In this document: positions 11,414-20,642 of the stretch, piece by piece
How positions within the stretch are numbered: the first letter of the stretch is position 1
How the letters are laid out: every line of letters begins with the position of its first letter
DNA from: Rhabditoides inermis
Lineage: Eukaryota > Nematoda > Chromadorea > Rhabditida > Rhabditidae
DNA: 64,000 nt
Assembly (NCBI GenBank): GCA_963966185.1
Contig: CAWZYM010000425.1
Span: forward strand, 464,501 to 528,500
Direction: 5' to 3'
Notes under the pieces: model-generated
Seen by the model: the letters and a program-made list of their open reading frames with translations, nothing else
What the model was told of the DNA's origin: nothing
Database searches by the model: none
Position numbers and translations under genes: made by a program

Positions 11414-11654
11414 TTCATGTATTTCTTATCACAACTCCCCCTTTTTCTAATTTTGATTGTCGGGAGCTGTGGGTGAGGTGAGGTGAGATACCCACTCCCC
11501 ATGGCGCCCCGTCTCTCCCCTCTTCATATTGATTTGATCCATATTCCCGCCAATTTGGCTCACTCTCATAGTCCACGTCTCCCTCTCCGCATGTTTTATG
11601 GTTTTGACCTGACAACATGAACGCAGCAATTCGGCTATATTGTTAGCCACCCGC

Positions 11655-11935
11655 CTTTCGGCAATAGTGTCTCTATTTGAGGCACGACCCTTGTAGTATC
11701 CATATTTTGGATACGAACTTTTGGCCCAATTTGGGCCACACAATATATAAATACTATGGATAAATGTACACTTAGACAATTATATAAGGTTTATATAACC
11801 AAAAACTCTCCATACAATCTCACACTGCCGTCTGGCACTAGTGTCTCTATTTGAGGCACGACCACCCTAGTATCCATATTTTGGATACGCAACATTAGCC
11901 CTATTTTGGGCTAACCCCTTGATCCTTCGGGATCT
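11655..11935 (+). repeat. Paired hairpin repeats and a UUCG-capped stem in the PLE leader
   Basis: Two related blocks (11,655-11,740 and 11,832-11,915) share GTGTCTCTATTTGAGGCACG followed by the hairpin GTATCCATATTTTGGATAC. Each ends in a second hairpin: TGGCCC...GGGCCA in the first block and TAGCCC...GGGCTA in the second. The G-C to A-T swap keeps the pair intact. Directly after the second block is GATCCTTCGGGATC, a 5-bp stem capped by a C(UUCG)G tetraloop. The set looks like conserved RNA structure upstream of the ORF. Confidence 0.6.
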
Positions 11936-12319
11936 TATCTGCATTTACATTTACTTTATTCAGACTATATCTAATCAATCCTTGTAAATAACATACAATC
12001 CTTTTCAAATTCGTGTTTTCCACTACCGGCTGAAATGCCACGAGCCGTTCCAACTAAGTTTGGTTTTCTGTCTCTCTTTATCATTCCCTCAATACCACCT
12101 TTCAATCCAACCATTCTCACCAAACCTCTACTGCATTCGAAAAGAATGCAATCTATGTTTCCCTTGGAATAGATGCTTAGTGTCTCGAATGATTCACATG
12201 AAAAGTAGCATCACTGATCATTCCATCAAGGAGGAAGGACACCTCGGGGATCTCGTTATCCCGCTTAAACCGGCTTCATGATGTGATGAGGTTATAGTAG
12301 CACAGGGGTTCTCTCGGGC

Positions 12320-15300
12320 TTGCCTGGGAGGGCTCGGCTTAGTTGCCACCCGGTGACACGGGCCCTGTCGCCAACCTGCATGAAGTGTCGAGTCGGGGCG
12401 CTCCCTTTGATATTCTATCCGCACATTCTTTCCATTCGCCTCCCCGTGTCACCCGTACGGAGGACGTGCCTCCACAAAACCCCGGCCGTGGTGGGCCATT
12501 ATAAATCACCAGCGAACCAACAGAAAACCCCATATTATACTCAAACTAGTTTTGAGAGCAGAAAAATAGGTGGAAGACATGTTATTCAAGTACCATATAA
12601 CAATGACCATATAGGTGAATCTTGTGGAAAGTCGAGATGTGTTATTTGTCCGAAAATTAGTTTCACTGATCATGTTATTAGTAATGCTACAGGACGTACC
12701 ATTTCTACTAACAAACACGCGACTACTTGTTGTTCTACCAAAAACTTAATATATATGATTACTTGTAATCGGTGCAGGCTACAATATGTAGGTGAAACCA
12801 CCACAACCGTGAAACAACGAATGTCAGCTCACCGCCACAGTTTCAAAAATGGTATTCTGAATACATATTTGAGTAAGCACTTCAAACTTTCGGATCATGA
12901 TCATGAAGATTTCTCAATAGACATTCTCGACAGTGCGGAAGAAAATCGTGACAAAACTATCCTTCATGAAAAAGAACAGTTTTGGATTCGAATGATGGTT
13001 ACTGCCTATCCCTTTGGACTCAATGATCAAATAAAAGGATTCGGTAATATCTCTGATTTAAGTATTCAAAATTGTAAAATTAAGTCGCACCCCTACTTCT
13101 CTATGCAAATCAAAAATGTCAGTAAGAAATGTCGTGGTAAAAAGAGAAGAAGTCGGCCAGCAAATTATAATTTAATGTCGATATCAGATATTGTTTCGGA
13201 AGTTGAAAAGAACAAAGGCTTTTCATTGCACAAGTTTTTTAAAACTATTTCACGAAATAATACGGATAAGTTGATTGATTTTATGATAAATAATTCTGAT
13301 TTTAATAATTTGAATAAACTCACTCAACTTAAGATTTTTGCGGGAACGTGTAAATCACTTATGAAACTAAACAATGCACAACAAACAGTTACACGTTTTC
13401 ACAATTTGAAAATTAATTATGATGGAAAATTCTTGGAAAGTGTGAACATTGCGAAAATAATCAACCGTAGCTTCCGGAATATAATTACACGAGAACAAAT
13501 TTATAACGATAAAAATGTGTTGAATACTAGAATACTTTACCAATACGATCTTCCAATTTCCTCTGTAATTTGTAACTATAACCGCTTCCTTAAAACACTA
13601 ACCACAGAACGTATACGGGAAATTTTACTAGGCGATTGCATGTGTGATTCAAAGTATTCCCAATATAAAGATTCTCACCATGAACATGTGGTCACTGGTA
13701 ATTTGAATATTATTGAGGACATCAATTTGAGAACAATAATGCTGAAAGGTACGAAGTTCAGAACACCAAAACTAGTTAACAAAATAGAAAGTCTTGAAAC
13801 TATTCTAGAACATGTAACCACTCACTTGGATAAACTTCAGAAGAGTTATAACATTCCACTAAATACTTTTGAAGCTTTTTCATCACGAGTAAAGATGCAC
13901 CTAAGCAAACGCTACAATGAAGAATATGATAAATTTGATTTTCAGTACATTAACTATTCTAAAGAAACTTTATCTCAACTACAAAAACACTTTGTCATAA
14001 CACCAATAGATAAGGCAGAAGGAAACTTTGCGCTGACATGTAACAAACTTTACATTCAAATCATGAATAAAGAACTAGGCTACGATGCCATAAACAACGT
14101 GGTGAACAGTAGTAATGAAACATATGCTTTGTATGAAAAAGAGTCCATCGACAACATTGTGCTTAGGCATATTTCTGAAACAAAATCTTTTAATACAATT
14201 GAGGCTGATAATAAAACATTACCTAGAATTTATGCGATCCCAAAAATGCATAAAAGCCCAATAAAATTTCGATTTATAACTGGAGCTTTTAATAGTAGTC
14301 TCAAACCAATTTCATTAGAATTGCAGTTGATACTATCCCATCTCAAATCACATTTTGCTAATTATTGCAAATTGATCAGACAGCGTAACAATACCGAAAT
14401 ATACTGGTCAATCAAAAACAGCCAAGAAGCAATCAATTCCATCAACAATATCACAAATAAACAGCATAAAGACCTCTATTGTGCTGATTTTGCTAGTCTG
14501 TTCACAAATCTTCCCCATGGAGTTGTCATGCAGAATATGTTCAAACTTGTAGACCTATGTTTTAACAATAGCGGGAAAAAGTACATTATTTCCGGTTATA
14601 AAAAGGCATATTATTCTAACGATGAGAATAATGCAAATAGAAACAAATATACACCAGTAGATGTGAAATTCATGATTCAATATATTCTTCACAACAGTTT
14701 TGCAATTTATGGAGATAAACTTTTCAAGCAAACATCCGGTATCCCTCAGGGAAACAATGCTTCTCCATCGTTGGCAGACCTAACACTTTCTTTCATGGAA
14801 TTCGAATACGTTAAAGCAAATGAAAATGTTTTCAAGTCTGGTTTCAAGGCATATAGGTATATGGATGATCTCTTGATTGTCCATAATCCTACAAATGATG
14901 CTCTGCAGAGAACAGTTGACAGTGTATACCATAGTTCCCTCACACTAGAACAAACGAACGTCGGACCAAACAATGCAATCTTCTTGGATTTGAACATTTC
15001 AAAGGCACATAACCAGTTCTCAGTGGAATTATATAACAAAACAGATGATTACAATTTTGAAGTAGTCAGATATCCGAACTACAATTCTAATATAAAGATG
15101 TCTGTGGGTTGGAACACAATGAACGGTGAACTCACACGCATTTTCAGAACATGCACAGAGACAGCTTCCTTTAAGGTTAGATGCAAACAGTTAGTGTGCA
15201 ACTTTCTCAAAAATGAGTATCCGCGGAGAAAAGTAGAATTAGAATTCTGTAAATTAGTTATGCGGAATAAATCAATGATGGTAAAGCATAACATTCGTGG

Positions 15301-15331
15301 TGTGTCTGATGTTCTATCACTAATCAAGTAA
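12320..15331 (+). CDS. GIY-YIG endonuclease/reverse transcriptase of permuted PLE (1,003 aa)
   Basis: This is the retrotransposition protein of a Naiad-type PLE. Cysteines at 102, 107 and 110 (SCGKSRCVIC) resemble the Zn-binding knuckle that precedes PLE GIY-YIG domains. The GIY-YIG core is IYM at 144-146 and YVG at 156-158, with a conserved Arg near 167. The RT follows in the second half: an HKSPIKFR block near 656-663, SGIPQGNNASPSLADL near 805-820, and YMDD at 847-850. The order is the reverse of canonical PLEs such as the one at 18,585-20,147. The true start may lie downstream, since the first 60 residues are unlike known domains. The frame is intact, so it may be active. Confidence 0.85.
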   Translation: MPGRARLSCHPVTRALSPTCMKCRVGALPLIFYPHILSIRLPVSPVRRTCLHKTPAVVGHYKSPANQQKTPYYTQTSFESRKIGGRHVIQVPYNNDHIGESCGKSRCVICPKISFTDHVISNATGRTISTNKHATTCCSTKNLIYMITCNRCRLQYVGETTTTVKQRMSAHRHSFKNGILNTYLSKHFKLSDHDHEDFSIDILDSAEENRDKTILHEKEQFWIRMMVTAYPFGLNDQIKGFGNISDLSIQNCKIKSHPYFSMQIKNVSKKCRGKKRRSRPANYNLMSISDIVSEVEKNKGFSLHKFFKTISRNNTDKLIDFMINNSDFNNLNKLTQLKIFAGTCKSLMKLNNAQQTVTRFHNLKINYDGKFLESVNIAKIINRSFRNIITREQIYNDKNVLNTRILYQYDLPISSVICNYNRFLKTLTTERIREILLGDCMCDSKYSQYKDSHHEHVVTGNLNIIEDINLRTIMLKGTKFRTPKLVNKIESLETILEHVTTHLDKLQKSYNIPLNTFEAFSSRVKMHLSKRYNEEYDKFDFQYINYSKETLSQLQKHFVITPIDKAEGNFALTCNKLYIQIMNKELGYDAINNVVNSSNETYALYEKESIDNIVLRHISETKSFNTIEADNKTLPRIYAIPKMHKSPIKFRFITGAFNSSLKPISLELQLILSHLKSHFANYCKLIRQRNNTEIYWSIKNSQEAINSINNITNKQHKDLYCADFASLFTNLPHGVVMQNMFKLVDLCFNNSGKKYIISGYKKAYYSNDENNANRNKYTPVDVKFMIQYILHNSFAIYGDKLFKQTSGIPQGNNASPSLADLTLSFMEFEYVKANENVFKSGFKAYRYMDDLLIVHNPTNDALQRTVDSVYHSSLTLEQTNVGPNNAIFLDLNISKAHNQFSVELYNKTDDYNFEVVRYPNYNSNIKMSVGWNTMNGELTRIFRTCTETASFKVRCKQLVCNFLKNEYPRRKVELEFCKLVMRNKSMMVKHNIRGVSDVLSLIK

Positions 15332-15648
15332 TCTAATAATTATGGCGCGCCAAACTAGAACTGTCTGCTACTGTGCCTCTCTCTTGTCTCTCACCCACTG
15401 ACCCACAGTCGCCGCCTCTCTCGCCTCTCTCTTACCCGCTGACCCACAGTCGCGCATTGTCTGCGCCCCCTATTATTTTCGCACTGATTGCCGCTGCCAC
15501 ATCTACTCTTCCCCCGCATATTCTCCTCGCAACGGCTCTTCCATATGAGTTATCTGTTATTTCGATCATTATTTTATAATATTTACTAACTAGTATATGT
15601 TTGTTGTTGTCCTTGTCTTATATGTTTGTGTTAACCTCTCATGCGTGG

Positions 15649-15729
15649 TCATCTCTGATGAGTGCTCCGCCTCGCATGAGACTGTCCGAACAATCCAGTC
15701 AGGTGAAAGGAGCCGAAACTGGATTGTTC
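15649..15729 (+). ncRNA. Hammerhead-like ribozyme parts (copy 2)
   Basis: Exact copy of 11,333-11,413 at the 4,316-base offset, lying about 320 bases after the ORF stop and 35 bases before the right end of the element. The predicted cleavage would follow C15,700. Its position near the 3' terminus parallels the hammerheads that canonical PLEs carry in their terminal repeats, which is the main support beyond the sequence itself. Confidence 0.4.
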
Positions 15730-15764
15730 TTCATGTATTTCTTATCACAACTCCCCCTTTTTCT

Positions 15765-16814
15765 AAAAAAGGTCAGACGTGCCTATAAAAGGCAGGGCAG
15801 GAAAGTATAACGTATAGAATAAAATGTGAAACAGTTAGAAGAAGTAAATGTAACGGAATAAATTAAATAGTAAGAGACAAAGATAATATAAGTAAGAGTG
15901 AAAGCTGGAAAGAGACAAGACGCGCCTCTCTGCGTAGTACACGCGAGAGATCACAGTCATGTGCTAACCAACTACAAACAATGAGGAATTGACAAAGCAG
16001 ATAAAGTAGTTCACAAATAAATAAGAAACAGAATCCCTGTTTCGGCCCATTATCCTGCAGACAGGCTACATCAACGTACTATATCTAGAGTTACTGACTA
16101 ATGATAGAATCGAAATAAGAACATCCACTGTGGTGGGCCTACTGCCTGAACGCTCATCAGTGCAGGGCCACAGCGGACGAAAGGAAAGTAGCGAACAAAG
16201 TAAAATCTGGAAAAAGAGTAGAAACCTATAATGAGAAAGTTAGAGTGAAGATTGTAAACAAACAAACAAAAAATTGTTTGTTCAACAAGTTTATCAACCA
16301 CACAACAACAAAATTGCGACAAGGCAACATAAACATGTAATGAGCAAACTAAACTAATGTTCTGAACTATCGTACATACGTAGTCAACAGACGAGCAGTG
16401 CCACTCATCCCCAGATCGAGTTCACTCCTCTCCTCCTTCTGTCGTGTCTCCGTCCCTCTTCTCACTCCCATCCAACCACAACGTCTTCGTGGCAGCCTCG
16501 TATGTGCCGTTATTGTATACTTTGCCGGCTGCGTACACCACCTGCAACGTTGATCTTTGGCAATTTGTGAAGCGAACGAACGGATTCGCGTGATCGCTGG
16601 TACGCTGGTAGGAAGAATTTGATTTCGTCTACTTTTCTAACATCATCCTCGGCAAACCCTTCATATTGTAAGAAACTCAATATAGTCAATGTTTGTGTGT
16701 GAGCAATCTTTTAAAATTTATCAAATGTGCATATTATAGTAAAATGTATAATATTTTTGTTGTAAAGTCCTTATCTTTACTAATACAGTCTATATACGTT
16801 TTTGACCTGTACAC
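15765..16814. other. Intergenic, nothing recognised
   Basis: The stretch begins at the right edge of the PLE (AAAAAGGTCAGACG). I found no exon or repeat that I can name. Confidence 0.5.
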
Positions 16815-17195
16815 AATGAAGAACTAGGTTATGATTACAATACTGACACCGTAAACAATACAAATCTAATCTATGAAATATGTAATAGAGAATATGTTGA
16901 AACTAATTTTTTCGACACAACACAACTATTTCTTCATTATTCCTCATTGAAATTAGTCAACTCTAAAAACAACCAAGTACCTAAAATTCACGCAATCCCA
17001 AAAACGCATAAAAATTCAGTCGAATGTAAATTTATAACAAGTGCTTTTAACAGTAGTTTAAAACCAAATTCTCAAAAATCAAAACAAATCTTATCGTTTT
17101 TGAAAACACGTTTCAAACGATTTCGTGGTATAGTCAAAGGAAGAATAGGATTGAATGCCTGGGTGTTGGTCAATAAACAACTCTATAAAAAGTAA
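16815..17195 (+). pseudogene. Diverged relic of a Naiad-type PLE reverse transcriptase
   Basis: The frame holds VPKIHAIPKTHKNS and FITSAFNSSLKP, closely matching IYAIPKMHKSP and FITGAFNSSLKP of the intact element at 12,320-15,331. Only about 80-120 codons remain and the active-site block is missing. It is an old, truncated copy of a related element and shows that the family has been here repeatedly. Confidence 0.75.
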
Positions 17196-17296
17196 TTCAA
17201 GTATTGCGATGTCTGACTAGTAAATCAAATTTTTGTTGCAAATCAAATGTTCAAATGTTAAATCAAATGTTAAATCAAATGTAAATCAAATGTTAA

Positions 17297-17836
17297 AGGT
17301 AGTGTATCCTCTGTCTCGCCACAAACAAAATGCCACAAACAATGAAACATTAATAGACGATATTTTTGAATGTTTTGCCACAATATAGCTTTTCAATTCA
17401 TAACATACATATTTTAAATATTCATTTTAACTTCTGAGTGATAAATGCGAACCAAGGTTCACTTTGGCTCTCGGTGCACAACTTGCACCAACTTGCACAA
17501 TCTGCTACACTACTCAGATGTTTTATGAAGAATAACCAAGTTCCATAATGTTTACTGTCTTTTTATGTTTCAGATAATAAATAAAATGTGAAATGATAAA
17601 TAAAAACTCAAGGCATTCGAGAAAACAGCTGACATTGAAATTGCGCCGCTAAACGCCGCAACCTCATAGAATACGTCAATAGGCGCTTTCGGTAGATTTA
17701 ATTAATAGTTTGCATATTTTATAAAGTAAATATTATTGAACGAAACGTGCATCATTAACCATAACTTCTAACTATAAAAAGTATATCATACAAATTTTTC
17801 ATGTTTGAGATTTTGCATTCAGAGGTTACACTACCT
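17297..17836. mobile_element. MITE with AGGTAGTGTA terminal inverted repeats
   Basis: The left end AGGTAGTGTATCCTCTG is the inverse of the right end CAGAGGTTACACTACCT, with one mismatch. Both sides are flanked by TTAA (17,293-17,296 and 17,837-17,840), compatible with a piggyBac-type TTAA duplication or with a TA duplication of a Tc1/mariner-type element. There is no ORF inside; length is 540 bases. Short AAATCAAATGTT repeats abut the left end. Confidence 0.6.
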
Positions 17837-18069
17837 TTAACTAATCGATATATGCTATAAAAATAGTTAAAAACAGTATATCGTGTAATAAGTGTTCTAT
17901 AGTGGCATGTACATATATATATATATATCGTTGTTCAACAATGTTTCTAATTTCAAAACGAGAGCTTTTCAATTTTATCTAATCTACTGCAGAAAAGAAT
18001 TTGATAAAACTGTCACTATAACTAAAATAGCCACGTCAAATCTGGCCAACCCCAACCTACTATTCGAAG

Positions 18070-18205
18070 GCACAGTGGCGACTTATTTCTGCAGCAACCT
18101 ACTACCACTCTTTATTTTTACCCGAGCAAAACATTTGGCGGTTACCGCAATCGAACCCGCGAACATCAGGGGCTACAACGCAGCGCAATTGCACTGAGCC
18201 ATGAA
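18070..18205 (-). repeat. tRNA-like SINE segment
   Basis: The minus strand contains TGGCTCAGTGC (A-box-like) and GGTTCGATTGC (B-box-like) at tRNA spacing. The outer sequence ACAGTGGCGACTTATTT recurs in inverse at about 26,000, suggesting a repeat family with defined ends. Confidence 0.45.
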
Positions 18206-18378
18206 GCAAGTGAAATTAGGTCGTTCATTTGCGCTTATGTCTCCGACCCCAGTTTTTTTTCAGTATTGAAGCGTTGACGGGTAATCGATGGTTGTACGGA
18301 CTCCATGTGCGTGGTTGATGAAATATTCAAATGAGATTTGATATCACAGCCGGAAACCACGAAAAAGTATCACCTTTT

Positions 18379-18415
18379 TATCCAACGTTTCGGCACTAAG
18401 CCTTCATCAGGGATA
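18379..18415 (-). ncRNA. Hammerhead ribozyme core of canonical PLE
   Basis: Read on the minus strand: TATCC, CTGATGA, AGGCTTAGTGCC, GAAAC, GTT, GGATA. Stem I is TATCC with GGATA (5 bp); stem II is GGC with GCC, preceded by an unpaired A. Stem III is the self-complementary ACGT with no loop, which in known minimal hammerheads is satisfied by dimerisation. The predicted cleavage is after GTT. It lies downstream of the ORF of the canonical PLE on the same strand, where PLE hammerheads are known to occur. Confidence 0.6.
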
Positions 18416-18584
18416 GACAGAACACACCTACAATCACAGATAAGCAATGAAAAACACAAGCAATAGGTTACAAGGTATGCGGTAAAACGGAAATGAATAA
18501 GTGGTATGGGTAACGTGTGATATGTGTGATCATAGGGCGGGGTAATGCGCGGCGTGGCCCGCGGCAAGACTCATACACCAGTGA

Positions 18585-20147
18585 TCAATCGATACGGCTA
18601 CACCGGAAGTCGAGATTAATAGGAACTAGAGAGACAGTAGAAGTGTGCGAGTCTAGCTCGTACTTCCTATTTAAGATGGGGTTGGTATTCTTGATCTCAA
18701 GGGCTTCTACAGTACACCTCCGCTTGGGATAGGGTTCGACTGCGATTATGGTGACAGTGAAAGACGTCTTCTCCCGAGGGTGCGAGTCCATGATGTGTCG
18801 GCCGATGACTCCGCCAGCTCGCTTGTGCTCCGCGATCCTCGTCTTCAGTGGGCGACCCGTCTGACCGATGTAGTGTTCACTGCAAAGATCGCAAGAGATA
18901 CGGTAGATCGTGCCCTTCTTCTGACAGTCTCCCTCTCTACCAAATGGACAGACTAGACATGACCTGGTGTTGCATGACGTGTCGTATCGTCTGTTGTTGC
19001 ACAGGAGCGAGCGAAGAGAAGGACCCGGCTTGTCGACGATGGCGATCTCCAGACCCGACTTGCGCACGCAGTGCCTGAGAGCTGAAGAGAGAGAGTCGTC
19101 AATGAACGGAAGACACAACGTAGGGAGTACGTTGCGAGAGGAGTCAGATGAGACACGAGGGAGAGAGCGCGAGAGAGGGCGGCTGCGACCACCTGTACCT
19201 GTCCGAGTGACGTCATAGCCATTCGACTTGCAAATAGCTAGAGCCATGTCACTAGACAGGTCACGATAACATGCAGAGGATACCTGAGCGGCTGTTTTCA
19301 CAGTCGCTTGGACGATCGCACGCTTCATGTAGTCGGGGTGGGCGCTCCGTTGGTGCACTAGGATGTTCTTGCAGGCCGGCTTCCGGTACCACTTCGTCTG
19401 GAATGAACCATTCTTATTAGAGATCTGAGCGTTGAGGAATGGCAACCATCCCTCCTCCGACGGCTCTTCTCTGGTGAAGTGGATCGTCGGTGACTGAGCG
19501 TTGAGCTCTACAAACAAACCATCCAGGTCACTCTTACTCTCTGCTACCACTATGACGTCATCGATGTACCGTGCGTAGAAGAGGATGCCAGATCTAACAC
19601 ACGATGACTCTAGGACATGCATAAAAGTGACTGCGAGAATAGGAGCCAACCTGTTACCCATACACAACCCTCGTACCTGGCGGTAGAACTTACCGCCCCA
19701 CGCGAATGTCGAACAGCGGAGACACGCGGTGAGCAGAGCCTTGATGTCGGACTGTCTGAAACCGAAGTGGTTAATCTCACTCCAATGTTGACGTAGTTGG
19801 CTGCACACTGCGTCCGTCGCCGCCGCGTTGTCGACGTTGGTGTAGAGTGCCTCAACATCGAACGACTCGATCTGAACTGAGGATGGCCTGGAAAGAGCAG
19901 ATAACTGTGTCAGCAGGTGCGACGTGTTGATTAGGTGCGCGGGAACAAAGGCCAAGAGTTGACCCAGAACCCGCGCAAGAAGGAAAGATACCCGGTCAGT
20001 TGGTCCGTCAACTCCGCTGATGATCGGCCTGACCTTGATCCTCTTCTCGTCGTCGCTGTGCATGTCCGCCTCGCTCATCTTGTGGGTCTTCACCTGAAGG
20101 TAAAGAACTGGTGGTGTAGGATGAGTGTGACAGATGAATGACGTCAC
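18585..20147 (-). CDS. Canonical Penelope-like element RT and GIY-YIG (520 aa, 5'-truncated)
   Basis: The protein runs RT first, nuclease last. The RT part includes FDVEALYTNV (motif A region), RGLCMGNRLAPILAV (motif B region) and ARYIDDVIV with the catalytic YIDD. The C-terminal part has a cysteine cluster CNTRSCLVCPFG, then TIYRISCDLCSEHYIGQTGR, the GIY-YIG core, and an Arg/His-rich stretch. Canonical PLE proteins have roughly 200 more residues before this point, so the copy is probably 5'-truncated; the first Met here may be accidental. The frame is intact. The hammerhead core at 18,379-18,415 lies downstream on the same strand. Confidence 0.85.
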   Translation of the reverse strand: MTSFICHTHPTPPVLYLQVKTHKMSEADMHSDDEKRIKVRPIISGVDGPTDRVSFLLARVLGQLLAFVPAHLINTSHLLTQLSALSRPSSVQIESFDVEALYTNVDNAAATDAVCSQLRQHWSEINHFGFRQSDIKALLTACLRCSTFAWGGKFYRQVRGLCMGNRLAPILAVTFMHVLESSCVRSGILFYARYIDDVIVVAESKSDLDGLFVELNAQSPTIHFTREEPSEEGWLPFLNAQISNKNGSFQTKWYRKPACKNILVHQRSAHPDYMKRAIVQATVKTAAQVSSACYRDLSSDMALAICKSNGYDVTRTGTGGRSRPLSRSLPRVSSDSSRNVLPTLCLPFIDDSLSSALRHCVRKSGLEIAIVDKPGPSLRSLLCNNRRYDTSCNTRSCLVCPFGREGDCQKKGTIYRISCDLCSEHYIGQTGRPLKTRIAEHKRAGGVIGRHIMDSHPREKTSFTVTIIAVEPYPKRRCTVEALEIKNTNPILNRKYELDSHTSTVSLVPINLDFRCSRID

Positions 20148-20642
20148 TTCTTTGTAGTCACTTCTTTGTCTGCCCCGGCCGGCTCCCTTAAATTTGCTAT
20201 GGCGTGTGTCTGTTTGTTTGTTTGTTTGTCCAGAGGTCTCCAGCTCTATGGCGTGGACTTAGACACTTGCCCTTAAAGGGTTAGACTTGGTATGGGCCTG
20301 TGACGCTCGCGTTTACCTGGCACCTCATTTGCATAATTCCTTATATGGGTTCACTAAGAACCCTGGACTTGGAATCTGAAATTTGTAACACTTATAATAA
20401 TGTATTATAATAATGTATTTATTCATAATCAGAAATCACAAAATCACAACACACAGCATCCAACAAACTAACGGTCAGACCCGTGAGTAGGGACAAAGTG
20501 AAGACTGTGACAGAGCCCATTGGCACCCATACGAGCGCATAGAATGGGTTGTCATCTCAAACACAGACACAGAAACTACTTCAACCGTCCAGAACAGAAA
20601 GGAATCAAACTCGGGCTACCTAGTCGCCTGAGAGCAATCAAT

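Larger units (their letters stand above)
9552..11448 (+). mobile_element. 5'-truncated copy of a permuted Penelope-like element
   Basis: Identical as far as I can compare to 13,868-15,764 (offset 4,316 bases), so it is the 3' part of the element whose longer copy follows directly. It contains an open reading frame from 9,579 to 11,015 for the reverse-transcriptase half, including SGIPQGNNASPSLADL and the catalytic YMDD, but lacks the N-terminal GIY-YIG domain. The truncation begins abruptly at GAAGCTTTTTCATC. Head-to-tail arrangement with a truncated leading copy is characteristic of Penelope-like elements. Confidence 0.85.
11449..15764 (+). mobile_element. Permuted (Naiad-type) Penelope-like retroelement, long copy
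   Basis: The element spans one 4,316-base period of the tandem. It has a structured leader (11,655-11,935), a 1,003-codon ORF with an N-terminal GIY-YIG nuclease followed by RT, and a 3' region with hammerhead-like parts. Canonical PLEs have RT first and GIY-YIG last; the reversed order defines the Naiad/Chlamys lineage known from invertebrates, protists and green algae. The right boundary is placed where identity with copy 1 stops (CCCCCTTTTTCTA). The exact 5' end is uncertain because copy 1 is truncated. Confidence 0.8.
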
